In this document: one piece after another, positions 24,276 to 34,767 of the stretch | Numbering within the stretch: position 1 is the stretch's first letter | Layout: each line of letters begins with the position of its first letter | Assembly: GCA_003244185.1 (NCBI GenBank) | Contig: QHBT01000046.1 | Location: forward strand, 1-64,000 | From: Candidatus Dormiibacter spiritus | GTDB lineage: Bacteria; Chloroflexota; Dormibacteria; Dormibacterales; Dormibacteraceae | Length of the DNA: 64,000 nucleotides | Reading direction: 5' to 3' | Made by a program: the position numbers and the translations under genes | The notes under the pieces: model-generated | Told to the model about the DNA's origin: nothing | Databases searched by the model: none | What the model saw: only the letters and a program-made list of their open reading frames with translations

Positions 24276-25751
24276 ATGAGCGCGTTGGCACACGTCCCGG
24301 CCCCGAGCGGCGCCGCCAGTCAGCTCAGAGAGGGCATGGGCTCGCGATCACTTCGCAATACAACGCTGGTGCTCGCGGCCCGGGTTCTGTCGCGGCTCGT
24401 GGCCCTCCTCACAGTGGGGCTCATGACCGGCTACCTGCTGGCCCAGGATTACGGTCGCTTCCAGCTCCTGATCACCGTCTCTGGCCTCGTCACAGTGGTT
24501 CTTGATCTGGGCTTCAACACCCTCTTCACCCGGGAGGCGGCGCGGCGGCCGGCAGAGATCAGCCGCTACCTGGGCAACCTGATTCCAGTTCGCCTCCTCT
24601 TCGCACCGCTGGCACTCCTGGTCTTTGCCCTGGCGCTTTGGCCGTTGGACCTTGCTCAGTTCCTATTGCCCGGCTTCGTGCTCATGCTCGTCACCTCCTT
24701 CTCGAACCTGCTGCGGGGCGCGCTGTACGCCGTGCAGCGGCTGGCTTTCGAGGCGGTCGCGATAGTGGCCGAGAGCCTGATCCTCATCGCGCTGGTGGTG
24801 TTCGGCATCAGGACCAAGCAGACACTCCCCTTCTTCCTCTGGGCCTACGCCGCCAGCTACGGGTTCTCCTGCGTCTACTTCGCGCTGGTGCTGCGGCTGC
24901 GGGGGCTGGCCAGGCTCGAGCTCCACTTCGAGCCGCAGCTGATCCGGCGCTGGCTCTGGGCAGGCCTGCCCTTTGCCCTCACGCTGGTCATCACAGGCAT
25001 CTACTTCAAGATCGATCAGCCAATCCTGAAAGCCATGCGGGGCTTCACGGAGGCGGGCTGGTACGGGGCGGCATACAAGCCATTCGAGGCACTTCTCTTC
25101 GTCCCTCTCTCGATGCTCAACGTGGTCTTTCCCGCCCTGGCTGTGCACCATCGCGAGGGAACCGGCCAGGTCGGTTGGGCGGTCAACCGCTTCTACAAGG
25201 CGCTGCTGCTGTTGGGCTGGCCGGCCACAGTGGGTCTCTTTCTCCTGACCGACGCCTTTCGCGTGATCTACCAGTACCCGGAGGCGACGCCCGCCCTGCG
25301 CATCCTCTCCCTGGGCGTCGTGTTCATGTTCATCAGCACAGCCTTCACCGGCGCCCTCAACGCCATCGATCGGCAGGCGCTGTTCACGGTTGCCGCGCTG
25401 GGCTCGATGGTGGTGAACGTGGCCTGCAACCTAATTCTGATCCCGCTCTACGGCTATCTGGGCGCCAGTGCCGCGACTGTGCTGACCGAGGCGGCACTTA
25501 CTCTCCTGGGTGCCGTGCTGGTCTTTCGCCACCTGGGCAGGATGCCGCTTTTCCACCTCAGCTGGCGCGTGCTGCTGGCAGGCCTGGTCATGGGCGCCGC
25601 CCTCTATCCGTTCCAGCACCGGACAGGCGTCACCGCACTGCTGGTCATAGCCGGTGGGGCTTTGGTCTACGGGCTGGCTCTACTCGTGCTGCGCGCTCTG
25701 GACGAACAGGAGTGGGCGCTGGTCCGGCGTGCCCTGGGCCGGTCCTCGTGA
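24276..25751 (+). CDS. Polysaccharide flippase (Wzx/MurJ-like, MOP superfamily)
   Basis: 491 residues, about 12-14 hydrophobic helices. It has an N-terminal SRLVALLTVGLMTGYLLAQDYGRFQLLITV block and a mid-protein GFTEAGWYGAAYKPFEALLF typical of oligosaccharide flippases (Polysacc_synt). It would flip lipid-linked glycan units across the membrane, consistent with the nucleotide-sugar and glycosyltransferase genes a few kb downstream. The start ATG 24276 is divergent from the Rieske operon. The stop overlaps the GTG of the exonuclease gene. Confidence 0.83.
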   Translation: MSALAHVPAPSGAASQLREGMGSRSLRNTTLVLAARVLSRLVALLTVGLMTGYLLAQDYGRFQLLITVSGLVTVVLDLGFNTLFTREAARRPAEISRYLGNLIPVRLLFAPLALLVFALALWPLDLAQFLLPGFVLMLVTSFSNLLRGALYAVQRLAFEAVAIVAESLILIALVVFGIRTKQTLPFFLWAYAASYGFSCVYFALVLRLRGLARLELHFEPQLIRRWLWAGLPFALTLVITGIYFKIDQPILKAMRGFTEAGWYGAAYKPFEALLFVPLSMLNVVFPALAVHHREGTGQVGWAVNRFYKALLLLGWPATVGLFLLTDAFRVIYQYPEATPALRILSLGVVFMFISTAFTGALNAIDRQALFTVAALGSMVVNVACNLILIPLYGYLGASAATVLTEAALTLLGAVLVFRHLGRMPLFHLSWRVLLAGLVMGAALYPFQHRTGVTALLVIAGGALVYGLALLVLRALDEQEWALVRRALGRSS

Positions 25752-26524
25752 ACCGACCGCTCGTGAAGGACCTGATGCTGAAGCCGCGGAGCGGCCGCGG
25801 CCTCGTGCCGTTCCAGCGCGGCCCGCTGCCGCAGCCCTCGCCGGTGGTGTCGGAGACTCCACTCGGTGAAGCCCAGTTCGTCGCCTTCGACATCGAGACC
25901 ACCGGCAATACGCCCTTCCTGGTCATCGAGATAGGCGCCGAACGCTTTGAGCTGGAAGGCTCACTCTCGCTCTTCGACACCCTGGTCAAGACCGGCGCTC
26001 CCATCAATCCGTACGCTCGGCGCCGACATCTCATCAGCCCTGACATGCTGAGAGGGGCACCCGGCTTCGCCGATGTCAGACCAGCGTTCCTCCACTTCGC
26101 CGAAGGAGCCGCTCTGGTCGAGCACAGTCATGACGCCTTCGACAGCTACCTGATCGGCAGGGGTCTGAAGCAGAAGCTGGAGCACCCAGTCCTCGACACC
26201 TCAGCCCTCGCCCGGGCGGTGCTCGAGCTGCCCGCCGGGCAGACGCCTGGCCTCGCCCGGGTCGTGGAGATGCTGGGTGTCGAGGCCTCACCCGCGCATG
26301 CAGCGCTGAGCGACGCGCAGGCCACGGCGGCGGTTTTCCGACGCCTGGCGCTGCTGGGCTCAGAACGGCTCGGCTGGCGGACGGTGGGGGACCTCCTTCA
26401 GGCCCAGGTGCGGCCGGTGGTGGACCGTTCAGCTCTGGAGGGCCGGGCCAAGCCGCGCCGGCGCCGGCGTTCGGGCGAGATGTCGGGCCGCGAGCTACCG
26501 GCCGGCCCTACTCGAACAGCGTGA
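25748..26524 (+). CDS. DEDDh 3'-5' exonuclease (DnaQ-like)
   Basis: 258 residues from GTG 25748 (GTGA overlap with the flippase stop). After a 40-residue basic/proline-rich leader the DnaQ fold starts: ExoI FVAFDIETTGNTPFLVIEIGA, ExoII VEHSHDAFDSYLIGR, and ExoIII AHAALSDAQATAAVFRRL, giving the DEDDh residues. The C-terminal tail is very basic (KPRRRRRSGE), suggesting nucleic-acid binding. It may be a proofreading or repair exonuclease. Convergence with dinB, 17 bases overlapping at the ends, is suggestive but not proof of a joint role. Confidence 0.85.
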   Translation: MNRPLVKDLMLKPRSGRGLVPFQRGPLPQPSPVVSETPLGEAQFVAFDIETTGNTPFLVIEIGAERFELEGSLSLFDTLVKTGAPINPYARRRHLISPDMLRGAPGFADVRPAFLHFAEGAALVEHSHDAFDSYLIGRGLKQKLEHPVLDTSALARAVLELPAGQTPGLARVVEMLGVEASPAHAALSDAQATAAVFRRLALLGSERLGWRTVGDLLQAQVRPVVDRSALEGRAKPRRRRRSGEMSGRELPAGPTRTA

Positions 26525-27587
26525 GTTGAAGCTGCGGCTGGGGGTGCTTCAGGCCGCTGACGCCGACTCCCAGCAGGCGCACCGGGCGGTCTTCGAAGTA
26601 CGACTTCCGCAACGCGCTCAGCGCGGCCCGGAAGATGCTTTCGGGGTCGTCGGTGGGGCTGGTCTGGCTGACCTGGCGGCTCAGCTGGCCGTAGCCGGTG
26701 AGCTTCAGCTTGATGTAGACAGTCCGGGCCTGGAGCAGATCTCCGCGCAGCCTCTCAGATACCGCCTGGACCAGCTCCCGGAGCGAAACCTCCAGCTGCT
26801 CGCGGTCGGTGACGTCATCCTCAAACGTGCGCTCGGCGCTGATGGTCTGAGCCGGCTTGGCCCCCCGCACGGGGTTCCGGTCGCGCCCCTGGGCCAGCCG
26901 CTGCAGCATGGCGCCGGAACTGCCGAACGCCTGCAGCAGCCGCTGGGTGTCGTAGTCGGCCAGCTCCCCGACTGTGCGAACGCCCATCAGGCGCAGCTTC
27001 TCTTCGGTTTTCGGGCCCAGGCCCGGCACCACTCCCACGGGCAGGGGTCCGAGAAAGCTGGCTTCCTGGCCGGGCTGGATGATCACCAGGCCGTCAGGCT
27101 TTCGGCTGGCGCCGGCGACCTTGGCGACGAGTTTGCTGGTCGCCACTCCGACGCTGGCAGTGAGCTTCACCTCCTCCTGGATGGCGAACTTGATCCGCCG
27201 CCCGATCTCCTCCGGCCCCGCGTGCCGGCTCCGCACGGTGACGTCGAGATACGCCTCGTCCAGGGCTACCCCTTCGATCAGTTCGGCGGTGGTCAGGCGC
27301 CGGAAGATGGCGTGAACGCGGCGGCTGGCGTCCTTGTAGCGCGCTGGGTCCGGGGGTACCACCGTCAGCCCCGGACACCGCTCCAGCGCCTCGTGCAGAG
27401 GCTGAGCCGAGTGCACGCCATGGCTGCGCGCTTCATAGGAGGCGCCCATCACGACTGCTCGCTTGTTGCGTCCGGCCACGGCCAGCGGTCGGTGCCTGAG
27501 TGAGGCGTCATCGCGCTGGTGGACCGAGGTGTAGAAGGCGTCGAGGTCGACGTGGAGGATGGTCCGCGGCCAGTCAGTCCTGGCCAT
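26508..27587 (-). CDS. dinB: DNA polymerase IV (Y-family)
   Basis: 359 residues. The Y-family palm has LHVDLDAFYTSVHQRDD and EGVALDEAYLDVTVRSR (catalytic acidic residues), followed by ASVGVATSKLVAKVAG, the helix-hairpin-helix thumb PVGVVPGLGPKTEEKLRLMG, and a little-finger domain ending in the QLQLTLFE tail. That tail matches the C-terminal beta-clamp-binding peptide (QLxLF type). It copies past DNA lesions at low fidelity. A perfect 18-base dyad lies in the divergent gap upstream (27638-27655) and may control it. Confidence 0.95.
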   Translation of the reverse strand: MARTDWPRTILHVDLDAFYTSVHQRDDASLRHRPLAVAGRNKRAVVMGASYEARSHGVHSAQPLHEALERCPGLTVVPPDPARYKDASRRVHAIFRRLTTAELIEGVALDEAYLDVTVRSRHAGPEEIGRRIKFAIQEEVKLTASVGVATSKLVAKVAGASRKPDGLVIIQPGQEASFLGPLPVGVVPGLGPKTEEKLRLMGVRTVGELADYDTQRLLQAFGSSGAMLQRLAQGRDRNPVRGAKPAQTISAERTFEDDVTDREQLEVSLRELVQAVSERLRGDLLQARTVYIKLKLTGYGQLSRQVSQTSPTDDPESIFRAALSALRKSYFEDRPVRLLGVGVSGLKHPQPQLQLTLFE

Positions 27588-27637
27588 TTCTCAGGCGCCG
27601 CCGACCGTTTGGGTGATGGGCACTTCCTGCCGATATT

Positions 27638-27655
27638 GCCACAAGAGCTTGTGGC
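27638..27655. promoter_or_regulatory. Palindromic operator candidate between dinB and GT4 gene
   Basis: GCCACAAG and CTTGTGGC, perfect eight-base arms around AG, sit 51 bases upstream of the dinB start and 54 before the glycosyltransferase ATG. The length and symmetry suit a dimeric repressor. It does not resemble the LexA boxes of Bacillus or E. coli. No other function is visible. Confidence 0.45.
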
Positions 27656-27708
27656 TAACCTACGCAGCGTGCGCCGCGTGTTGCAGCTGGCCTCGAGAGG
27701 AGGCGCCG

Positions 27709-28863
27709 ATGGCGAGTGATCCCGAGCGGAGTGGCGCGCGGGGCCGCGTGCTGATCGACGCCCGGCCGCTGCAGGGCGAGGACGCCAAGCGGGGCATCGG
27801 CACCTATGTCCGGGGTCTGCTCGCCGGTCTTTTGGAGGAGGGCTTCGACGATCGAGTGGCTCTTCTGATCGACCTCCGGGAGCCGGCGCCGGAGGTGCCC
27901 GCCGGCGGTTTCGTCGCGTACGGCGTCCGCCCGCGCTACAGGGGCCGGCTCGGCCTCTGGGAAGAGGCTGTGACGATGGGTCGAAAATTGACTCTGATCC
28001 AGCCTGACCTCTACCACGCCACCACGCTGGCGCTGCCCAGCCGGTCGTCAGTTCCCCTGGTGGCGACCCTTCATGACCTGATCCCCTGGGCGTTGGGCGG
28101 TCGACGCCTGCTCGGCGAGCGACTGCGCTGGCGGGTGGGGCGGCGGCTGCTGAGCGGAGCAGACCTGGTACTGGCAGTCTCCCGGCACACCGCCGCCGAC
28201 GGCCTGCGCTATGCCGGGCTTCGACCGGACCGGCTCCGAACCGTACAGCCTGGATTGGGGCGAGGCTTCCGGCCGCAGGGGGGCGCCGCAGGGCGCGTGG
28301 CCGCTCGGCATGCGATCAGCAAGCCCTATCTGTTCTATGCCGGAGCGCTGGACGCCCGCAAGGATCCGCGCGCGCTGCTGAAGGCTTGGCAGACGGCGCG
28401 GCTCGGGGGCGCCGATGTCGACCTGGTGCTGGGCGGCAGCGCCGGCAGTCAGGCGCCGCCCGATATGGGGGAGGCCCGGCGCCTCGGCTATGTGAGCCAT
28501 GAGGAACTTGTCGATCTCTACTCTGCTGCAGCCTGCTTCCTCTTTCCCAGCCGTTACGAGGGGTTCGGCCTGCCGGTGTTGGAGGCGTTCAGCTGCGGGG
28601 CGCCGGTGGTGGCCTACAACAACTCGAGCCTGCCCGAAGTGATGGGGGACGCCGGAGTGCTGGTCAAGGACGGCGACGCCGAGGCAATGGGTCGGGCAGC
28701 TGCCGAACTGGTGTTGAATCCGGCCAGACGGGCTGCCCAGGTGCAGGCCGGGCTGGCCCGCGCCGCCGAGTTCAGCTGGCGGGCGACGGCCCGTGCCACC
28801 ATCCGAGCCTACGAATCACTGCTTGGCAGCCGCAGCTCGGATGAGCGGGCGCCGATTACCTGA
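27709..28863 (+). CDS. GT4 family glycosyltransferase
   Basis: 384 residues of GT-B fold. GRVLIDARPLQGEDAKRGIG and a glycine-rich TYVRGLLAG acceptor loop lie at the N-terminus. VPLVATLHDLIPWALGG, VLAVSRHTAADGLRYAG, and the donor site FLFPSRYEGFGLPVLEAFSCG (E-x7-E) with GAPVVAYNNSSLPEV follow. It transfers a sugar from a nucleotide donor, mannose-type donors being common in this group. ATG 27709 is chosen because GAGAGGAGG ends six bases upstream; the longer open frame upstream is not homologous. It heads a tight run with ugd, the UDP-glucuronate decarboxylase gene, apt and ahcY. Confidence 0.9.
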   Translation: MASDPERSGARGRVLIDARPLQGEDAKRGIGTYVRGLLAGLLEEGFDDRVALLIDLREPAPEVPAGGFVAYGVRPRYRGRLGLWEEAVTMGRKLTLIQPDLYHATTLALPSRSSVPLVATLHDLIPWALGGRRLLGERLRWRVGRRLLSGADLVLAVSRHTAADGLRYAGLRPDRLRTVQPGLGRGFRPQGGAAGRVAARHAISKPYLFYAGALDARKDPRALLKAWQTARLGGADVDLVLGGSAGSQAPPDMGEARRLGYVSHEELVDLYSAAACFLFPSRYEGFGLPVLEAFSCGAPVVAYNNSSLPEVMGDAGVLVKDGDAEAMGRAAAELVLNPARRAAQVQAGLARAAEFSWRATARATIRAYESLLGSRSSDERAPIT

Positions 28864-28878
28864 CATAATGCGGATGCC

Positions 28879-30171
28879 TTGAGCCACATTGCGGTGGTGG
28901 GCGCCGGCTACGTCGGGCTGACGACGGCTGCCTGTCTAGCGGACCTCGGGAACAAGGTCTGTGTCATCGACATCGACGACGTGAAGATCCGCGCCCTGCG
29001 GCGTCACCGGCTGCACTTCTATGAGCCCGGGCTGCAGGAGGTGGTCCAGCGCAACGGCATGGCCGGCCGTCTCAACTTCACTACCGTGTACTCAGAGGCG
29101 GTCGCAGGCGCCGGCATCGCCTTCATAGCTGTCGCCACCCCGGAAGGGGAGGGCGGTGAAGCCAACCTCGACCACGTGCGCAGCGCGGCCGCATCGATCG
29201 CCGAGCACCTGACAGGTCCGATAGTCATAGTCAACAAGTCAACCGTGCCGATCGGAACCGGGGACTTCGTGTCAGAGGTGTTCCAGAAGCACCAACCCCA
29301 ATTCCAGGTCGACGTCGTCTCCAACCCCGAGTTCCTTCGCGAGGGCTCGGCGCTGCACGACTTCATGAAGCCGGATCGCGTGGTCATCGGAGCCAACAAC
29401 GAAGCGGCTGCCGACCAGGTGGCCAAGCTCTACGAACCGCTCAACGCCCCCATCCTCCGTTACAACCTCTACACGGCCGAGATGGTGAAATACGCCTCCA
29501 ACGCCTTCTTGGCCGCGCGAATCTCCTTCATCAACGAGATCTCCCGCATCTGCGAGCGGGTGGACGCTGACGCGAAGCGGGTGGCGGAGGGCATGGGCCT
29601 TGACAAGCGGATCGGCCCGCACTTCTTGGAGGCTGGCATCGGCTATGGTGGCTCGTGCTTTCCGAAGGACGTGAAGGCGCTCGCCGCAATCGCTGAGCGG
29701 TTCAACTACCACCCCGAACTGCTGCACGCGGTTATGGCCATCAACCGCGATCAGCGCACGCTCGCTGTTGAGAAGCTGCGTGAGTGCCTGGGCACGCTGC
29801 GCGGTCAGCGCATAGGCCTCTTCGGGCTGGCCTTCAAGCCGAACACTGACGACATGCGGGAGGCGCCCAGCCTGGAGATCGCCCACCTGCTGCTGCAGAA
29901 GGGCGCCAAGGTCTGTGGCTACGACCCGGCTGCCGGGAAGAAAGCCAAGGCCCTGCTGCCTGAGCTCGACGTACGGCGGGACGCCTACGCAGTTGCTCGG
30001 GACGCCGATGCCGTGGTGGTCGTGACCGAGTGGAACGAGTTTCGGCAGCTCGACCTGGCCAAGCTGAAGCGCGCCATGCGCCGGCCCGTGGTGGTCGATG
30101 GGCGCAACATCTACGACCCGGCGCGGATGCGCAGCCTGGGCTTCGTCTACCGCGGAATCGGCCGCAACTGA
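28879..30171 (+). CDS. ugd: UDP-glucose 6-dehydrogenase
   Basis: 430 residues. NAD-binding [46 protein letters not shown] and the catalytic cysteine in [17 protein letters not shown] define the UDP-glucose/GDP-mannose dehydrogenase family. [19 protein letters not shown] begins the C-terminal UDP-binding domain. It oxidises UDP-glucose to UDP-glucuronate in the cytoplasm. The next gene decarboxylates that product, which supports the UDP-glucose assignment over GDP-mannose. The TTG start (28879) comes 15 bases after the glycosyltransferase stop. Confidence 0.92.
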   Translation: MSHIAVVGAGYVGLTTAACLADLGNKVCVIDIDDVKIRALRRHRLHFYEPGLQEVVQRNGMAGRLNFTTVYSEAVAGAGIAFIAVATPEGEGGEANLDHVRSAAASIAEHLTGPIVIVNKSTVPIGTGDFVSEVFQKHQPQFQVDVVSNPEFLREGSALHDFMKPDRVVIGANNEAAADQVAKLYEPLNAPILRYNLYTAEMVKYASNAFLAARISFINEISRICERVDADAKRVAEGMGLDKRIGPHFLEAGIGYGGSCFPKDVKALAAIAERFNYHPELLHAVMAINRDQRTLAVEKLRECLGTLRGQRIGLFGLAFKPNTDDMREAPSLEIAHLLLQKGAKVCGYDPAAGKKAKALLPELDVRRDAYAVARDADAVVVVTEWNEFRQLDLAKLKRAMRRPVVVDGRNIYDPARMRSLGFVYRGIGRN

Positions 30172-31136
30172 TGCCGGCGGAAAAGAAGTCCGGCTCGACC
30201 AGGGCTGTGGTTTCCGGCGCGGCCGGCTTTCTCGGCTCGCACCTCTGTGATCGCCTGTTGGCGCGTGGCTGGGAGGTCGTCGGGCTGGACAACCTGGTGA
30301 CGGGGGTGCCTGACAACCTGGCTCACCTCGCCGGCGAGCGGCGGTTCTCGTTCCTGCGCCACGACGTGAGCGAGGGAATCGGGATCGAGGGCCCTGTCGA
30401 CTGCGTCCTCCACTTCGCCTCGCCCGCCTCGCCCGTGGACTTTGCGCAAATCCCTGTGGACATACTGCGGGTCGGCACCTTCGGCACCCAGGCGATGCTG
30501 CGGCTAGCCGAGGACAAGGGTGCCCGCTTCCTTCTGGCATCGACCTCCGAGGTCTATGGCGATCCCCTCGTCCATCCGCAGCCGGAGTCCTATTGGGGAA
30601 ACGTGAACCCGATTGGTCCCCGCAGCTGTTACGACGAGGCGAAGCGCTGCGCGGAGGCCTTCACCTTCGCCTACCACCGCACGCGCCGGGTGGAGACGCG
30701 GATCGTGCGGATATTCAACACCTACGGCTCCCGCATGCGAGTGGATGATGGCCGGGTGATTCCCAACTACTTCCGGCAGGCGCTGCAGGGAGAGCCGCTC
30801 ACCGTGTACGGAGACGGTTCGCAGACGCGCTCGCTCTGCTACGTGGACGACCTGATCAGCGGCGCTCTTGCGGTGCTGGACGGCCCGGATCCCGACCCGT
30901 TCAACATCGGCACTCAATACGAGGTCACCATGCTGGAGCTGGCTCAGAGGGTGAGGTCGGTGACCGGCAGCAGCTCCGAAATCGTCTTCCAGCCGCTGCC
31001 CCAGGACGACCCCAAGCAGCGGCGGCCAGACACCCAACGGGCGAAGGAGCGGCTCGGCTGGGAGCCGCAGGTCGCGATCGAGGAAGGGCTCGCCTTGACG
31101 CATGAGTACTTCCGCCTGGCCTTGGCGGGGCGCTGA
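30171..31136 (+). CDS. uxs: UDP-glucuronate decarboxylase (UDP-xylose synthase)
   Basis: 321 residues, extended short-chain dehydrogenase. [20 protein letters not shown] is the NAD-binding loop. [12 protein letters not shown] and [18 protein letters not shown] are close to UXS sequences, the catalytic YDEAKRCAE holds Tyr and Lys, and [20 protein letters not shown] with [17 protein letters not shown] follow. It converts UDP-glucuronate to UDP-xylose. ATG 30171 overlaps the ugd stop (TGATG). A dTDP-glucose dehydratase is less likely given the ASPASP segment. Confidence 0.9.
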   Translation: MPAEKKSGSTRAVVSGAAGFLGSHLCDRLLARGWEVVGLDNLVTGVPDNLAHLAGERRFSFLRHDVSEGIGIEGPVDCVLHFASPASPVDFAQIPVDILRVGTFGTQAMLRLAEDKGARFLLASTSEVYGDPLVHPQPESYWGNVNPIGPRSCYDEAKRCAEAFTFAYHRTRRVETRIVRIFNTYGSRMRVDDGRVIPNYFRQALQGEPLTVYGDGSQTRSLCYVDDLISGALAVLDGPDPDPFNIGTQYEVTMLELAQRVRSVTGSSSEIVFQPLPQDDPKQRRPDTQRAKERLGWEPQVAIEEGLALTHEYFRLALAGR

Positions 31137-31657
31137 TGGAGCTGCGCAACTTCATCCGCGAGGTGCCCGACTTTCCCCAGCCGGGCATCCTCTTCCGGGA
31201 CATCACGCCGCTGCTCGCTCATCCGGAAGCACTGAGGGAATCGGTCGAGGTTATGAGCCGGCCCTGGTTGGAACAGAAGATCGATCTCATCGCCGCCATG
31301 GAGGCGCGGGGCTTCATGTTCGGCGCCGCCATGGCGATCAGGCTCGGGGCCGGCTTCGTGCCCGTCCGCAAGGAGGGGAAGCTGCCCTGGAAGACCCGGG
31401 CCATCTCCTACACGCTGGAATATCGCGACGACATCCTGCACGTGCATGAGGATGCGGTCAGGGCAGGTCAGCGGGTGCTTGTCGTCGACGACGTGATAGC
31501 CACCGGCGGGACCGCCGGCGCCGTCGTGGAACTGATCAGGCAGCTGGGCGGAGAGGTGGTGGGCGCTCAATTCCTCGTCGAGCTGGCAGGTCTGGCCGGC
31601 CGGGATCACCTGCCTCAATTGGAGGTCCGGAGCGTCATCCGGTATGAAGGAACCTGA
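31136..31657 (+). CDS. apt: Adenine phosphoribosyltransferase
   Basis: 173 residues. LRNFIREVPDFPQPGILFRD and ITPLLAHPEALRESVEVMS are the family N-terminus, IAAMEARGFMFGAAMAIRLG follows, VPVRKEGKLPWKTRAISYTL is the flexible lid, and RVLVVDDVIATGGTAGAVVE is the PRPP-binding motif. It salvages adenine to AMP. ATG 31136 overlaps the previous stop. The next gene is ahcY, so adenine and adenosine salvage of SAM-cycle products may explain the pairing. Confidence 0.95.
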   Translation: MELRNFIREVPDFPQPGILFRDITPLLAHPEALRESVEVMSRPWLEQKIDLIAAMEARGFMFGAAMAIRLGAGFVPVRKEGKLPWKTRAISYTLEYRDDILHVHEDAVRAGQRVLVVDDVIATGGTAGAVVELIRQLGGEVVGAQFLVELAGLAGRDHLPQLEVRSVIRYEGT

Positions 31658-32929
<1,272 letters not shown>

Positions 32930-32970
32930 CCCGAAGAGACGGCAAGGATGCCCGCCGAAGGACCTGGGTC

Positions 32971-33825
32971 CTGGGCGGCGGCGGCGCCCGTGGCGCCGCC
33001 CAGGTGGGCGTCCTCCTGGCGCTGTTCGAGGCGGGTATCGCACCACCCGAGCGCCTGATCGGAGTCAGCGTGGGAGCGCTCAACGCGGTGGTCATCGCCG
33101 CCTATCCCTCTCTGGCAGGAGCGCACATGCTCCGTGAGATCTGGCTCTCCAAGCCGGCAGCTGACGTGTTTCGCGGTCATCCGCTGAGCCTGCTGATGAC
33201 CCGCATGCGCACTCAGGGCATCTCGGTCCTGCCGGCCAGGAACGTTGCCCGGGTGATCGACCGCAGCGTTGACGTGACCGGGACGGAGACCTTTGAGCAG
33301 CTGAAGGTGCCGCTGCAGGTTGTGGCCACCAACCTCCACGCCGGCACCTCCCGGGTGTTCGACAGCGGGCCCCTGCGGCTCGCCCTGCAGGCTTCGACAG
33401 CGATCCCGGGCGTGTTTCCACCGGTGGACATCGACGGCCACGGCTATCTGGACGGCGGCATCATCGACAATCTGCCCATCTCGCTGGCCGTGGAGAGCGG
33501 CGCGCGAGAGATCCTGGCGATCAGCCTGATGGCCGGGGGCGAGGTCGACCGCCTACCTGGCAATTGGGCGGAGTTGCTGGCGCGGACTCTGCAGTTGGCG
33601 CTCCATCACCGGGCTCTGAGCGACTTTGAGCGGCTGAAGCGACGCGTCCGGCTGCTGCTCCTCTGTCCGGTGCTGAAGCCTGAGCAGGGTCTCGACATGC
33701 AGCGCGCTCACGTCGAGGAGATGATCGAGGCAGCTCGCCAGGCCACCACCCAGCTGCTTCAGGACGCCGGCCGGACGCTCTTCCGCAGCTCAGCAGTGCA
33801 CTACTTGAACCTGGCCGGCGGCTAG
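32971..33825 (+). CDS. Patatin-like phospholipase
   Basis: About 284 residues. The oxyanion hole GGGGARGAAQVGVLLALFEA, the nucleophile elbow IGVSVGALNAVVIAAYP (GxSxG) and the catalytic DGGIIDNLPISLAVESGA (DGG) form the Ser-Asp dyad of patatins. It should deacylate membrane lipids. The first standard start, GTG 33004, would remove the oxyanion loop. No ATG, GTG or TTG lies upstream in frame, so I take CTG 32971, which has AAGGA eight bases before it. ATG 32948 is in the wrong frame, leaving a frameshift as the alternative explanation. Confidence 0.8.
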   Translation: MGGGGARGAAQVGVLLALFEAGIAPPERLIGVSVGALNAVVIAAYPSLAGAHMLREIWLSKPAADVFRGHPLSLLMTRMRTQGISVLPARNVARVIDRSVDVTGTETFEQLKVPLQVVATNLHAGTSRVFDSGPLRLALQASTAIPGVFPPVDIDGHGYLDGGIIDNLPISLAVESGAREILAISLMAGGEVDRLPGNWAELLARTLQLALHHRALSDFERLKRRVRLLLLCPVLKPEQGLDMQRAHVEEMIEAARQATTQLLQDAGRTLFRSSAVHYLNLAGG

Positions 33826-34638
33826 CTATAGGTAGAACTGCCGCCAGGCGGTCCACCAGTCAGGTCCTGTGCTGCGGATACGGCGGCCGTCCAGAATCTC
33901 CACTTGAGGCCGGTTTCGATACCGCTCAGGACCGTCGGCGTGGGCGTACTCGACCTCGATGGCGCAGGGTCGACCGGGGTCGTAGGGCCGTACCGCGGCC
34001 AGGTCGCCGAGGGCCGAGCTGGCAGCTGCCTCGATCCTCCGCCGGGCCTCCGCCGGCTGCAGGTGGCGGGCGCTGAAGCGGCCGATGCCCGTCTTGACGG
34101 CAACCGTGGTAAGGCCGGAGCCGAGCAGGTCGCTGGCCTCCGCCGCGGTTTGGGCGTCTCCGGTCACGAGCAGGACCGGGCAGCCCCACTGGCCGCAGAG
34201 GGCGGCGTTGATGCCGGTCTCGCCGACCAGGCGGCCGTTGAACCAGAGGTTGTGCCACTGGCTGCCTGATACGGTGTGCGACAGGACGCCCGCAGGCGTG
34301 CCGGCTCGGGCATGCATACCGATCAGCAGGGCACCGTCGCACCCCTGCTCGAGCGGCTCCACGTACTCGGTCCAGGAGGATTGGACCGCAAACTCGCAGC
34401 CCCGCTCCAGCCGCTCCGGGATCAGCGAGTTGAACGACCAGTCACCGCCGGCGCCGTGGCAATCGAGGACTATCACCTCGCTCGCTCCGCCCGAACGTGC
34501 TCCTCGCACGGCCGCGTTGACCTCCTCCGTGTAGAGGATGCGGGCCTCCTGATAGGCCGAGGAGTCGCCTCCAGTGGTCTGCGCCCACTTGCTGATGCCG
34601 GCCACCCCCTCCATGTCGGCCAGGATGAGAACCCGCAT
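33826..34638 (-). CDS. M55 family D-aminopeptidase (DppA-like)
   Basis: 270 residues. The zinc-site [20 protein letters not shown] at the N-terminus, [20 protein letters not shown], and [20 protein letters not shown] (His ligands) match M55/Dpp[21 protein letters not shown] and [18 protein letters not shown] continue the fold. Family members cleave D-Ala-D-Ala-type dipeptides, making cell-wall recycling a reasonable role. No DppBCDE transporter is adjacent. It is convergent with the patatin gene with no gap and divergent from metK. Confidence 0.88.
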   Translation of the reverse strand: MRVLILADMEGVAGISKWAQTTGGDSSAYQEARILYTEEVNAAVRGARSGGASEVIVLDCHGAGGDWSFNSLIPERLERGCEFAVQSSWTEYVEPLEQGCDGALLIGMHARAGTPAGVLSHTVSGSQWHNLWFNGRLVGETGINAALCGQWGCPVLLVTGDAQTAAEASDLLGSGLTTVAVKTGIGRFSARHLQPAEARRRIEAAASSALGDLAAVRPYDPGRPCAIEVEYAHADGPERYRNRPQVEILDGRRIRSTGPDWWTAWRQFYL

Positions 34639-34767
34639 TCGAGGAGCTTAGGGCAGGCACAACGGGCTGGTAGGCTGACCAAAACCAGTCGGGAATGCCC
34701 GGGGCGTCTGGGGTCGGCCCATGCGGTGGCGCGACCTTGCCGGCGTCCGGAGTCTCAGGAGGTACGC

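Noticed and set aside
24638-25747. Upstream extension of the exonuclease frame into the flippase gene
   Set aside because: Out of frame with the flippase and without homology; GTG 25748 gives a normal DnaQ-like N-terminus.
34639-34767. Possible SAM or SAH riboswitch before metK
   Set aside because: I could not lay out the P1-P4 core of SAM-I/IV or the compact SAM-II or SAH folds; only a weak CTGGT/ACCAG pairing is present.
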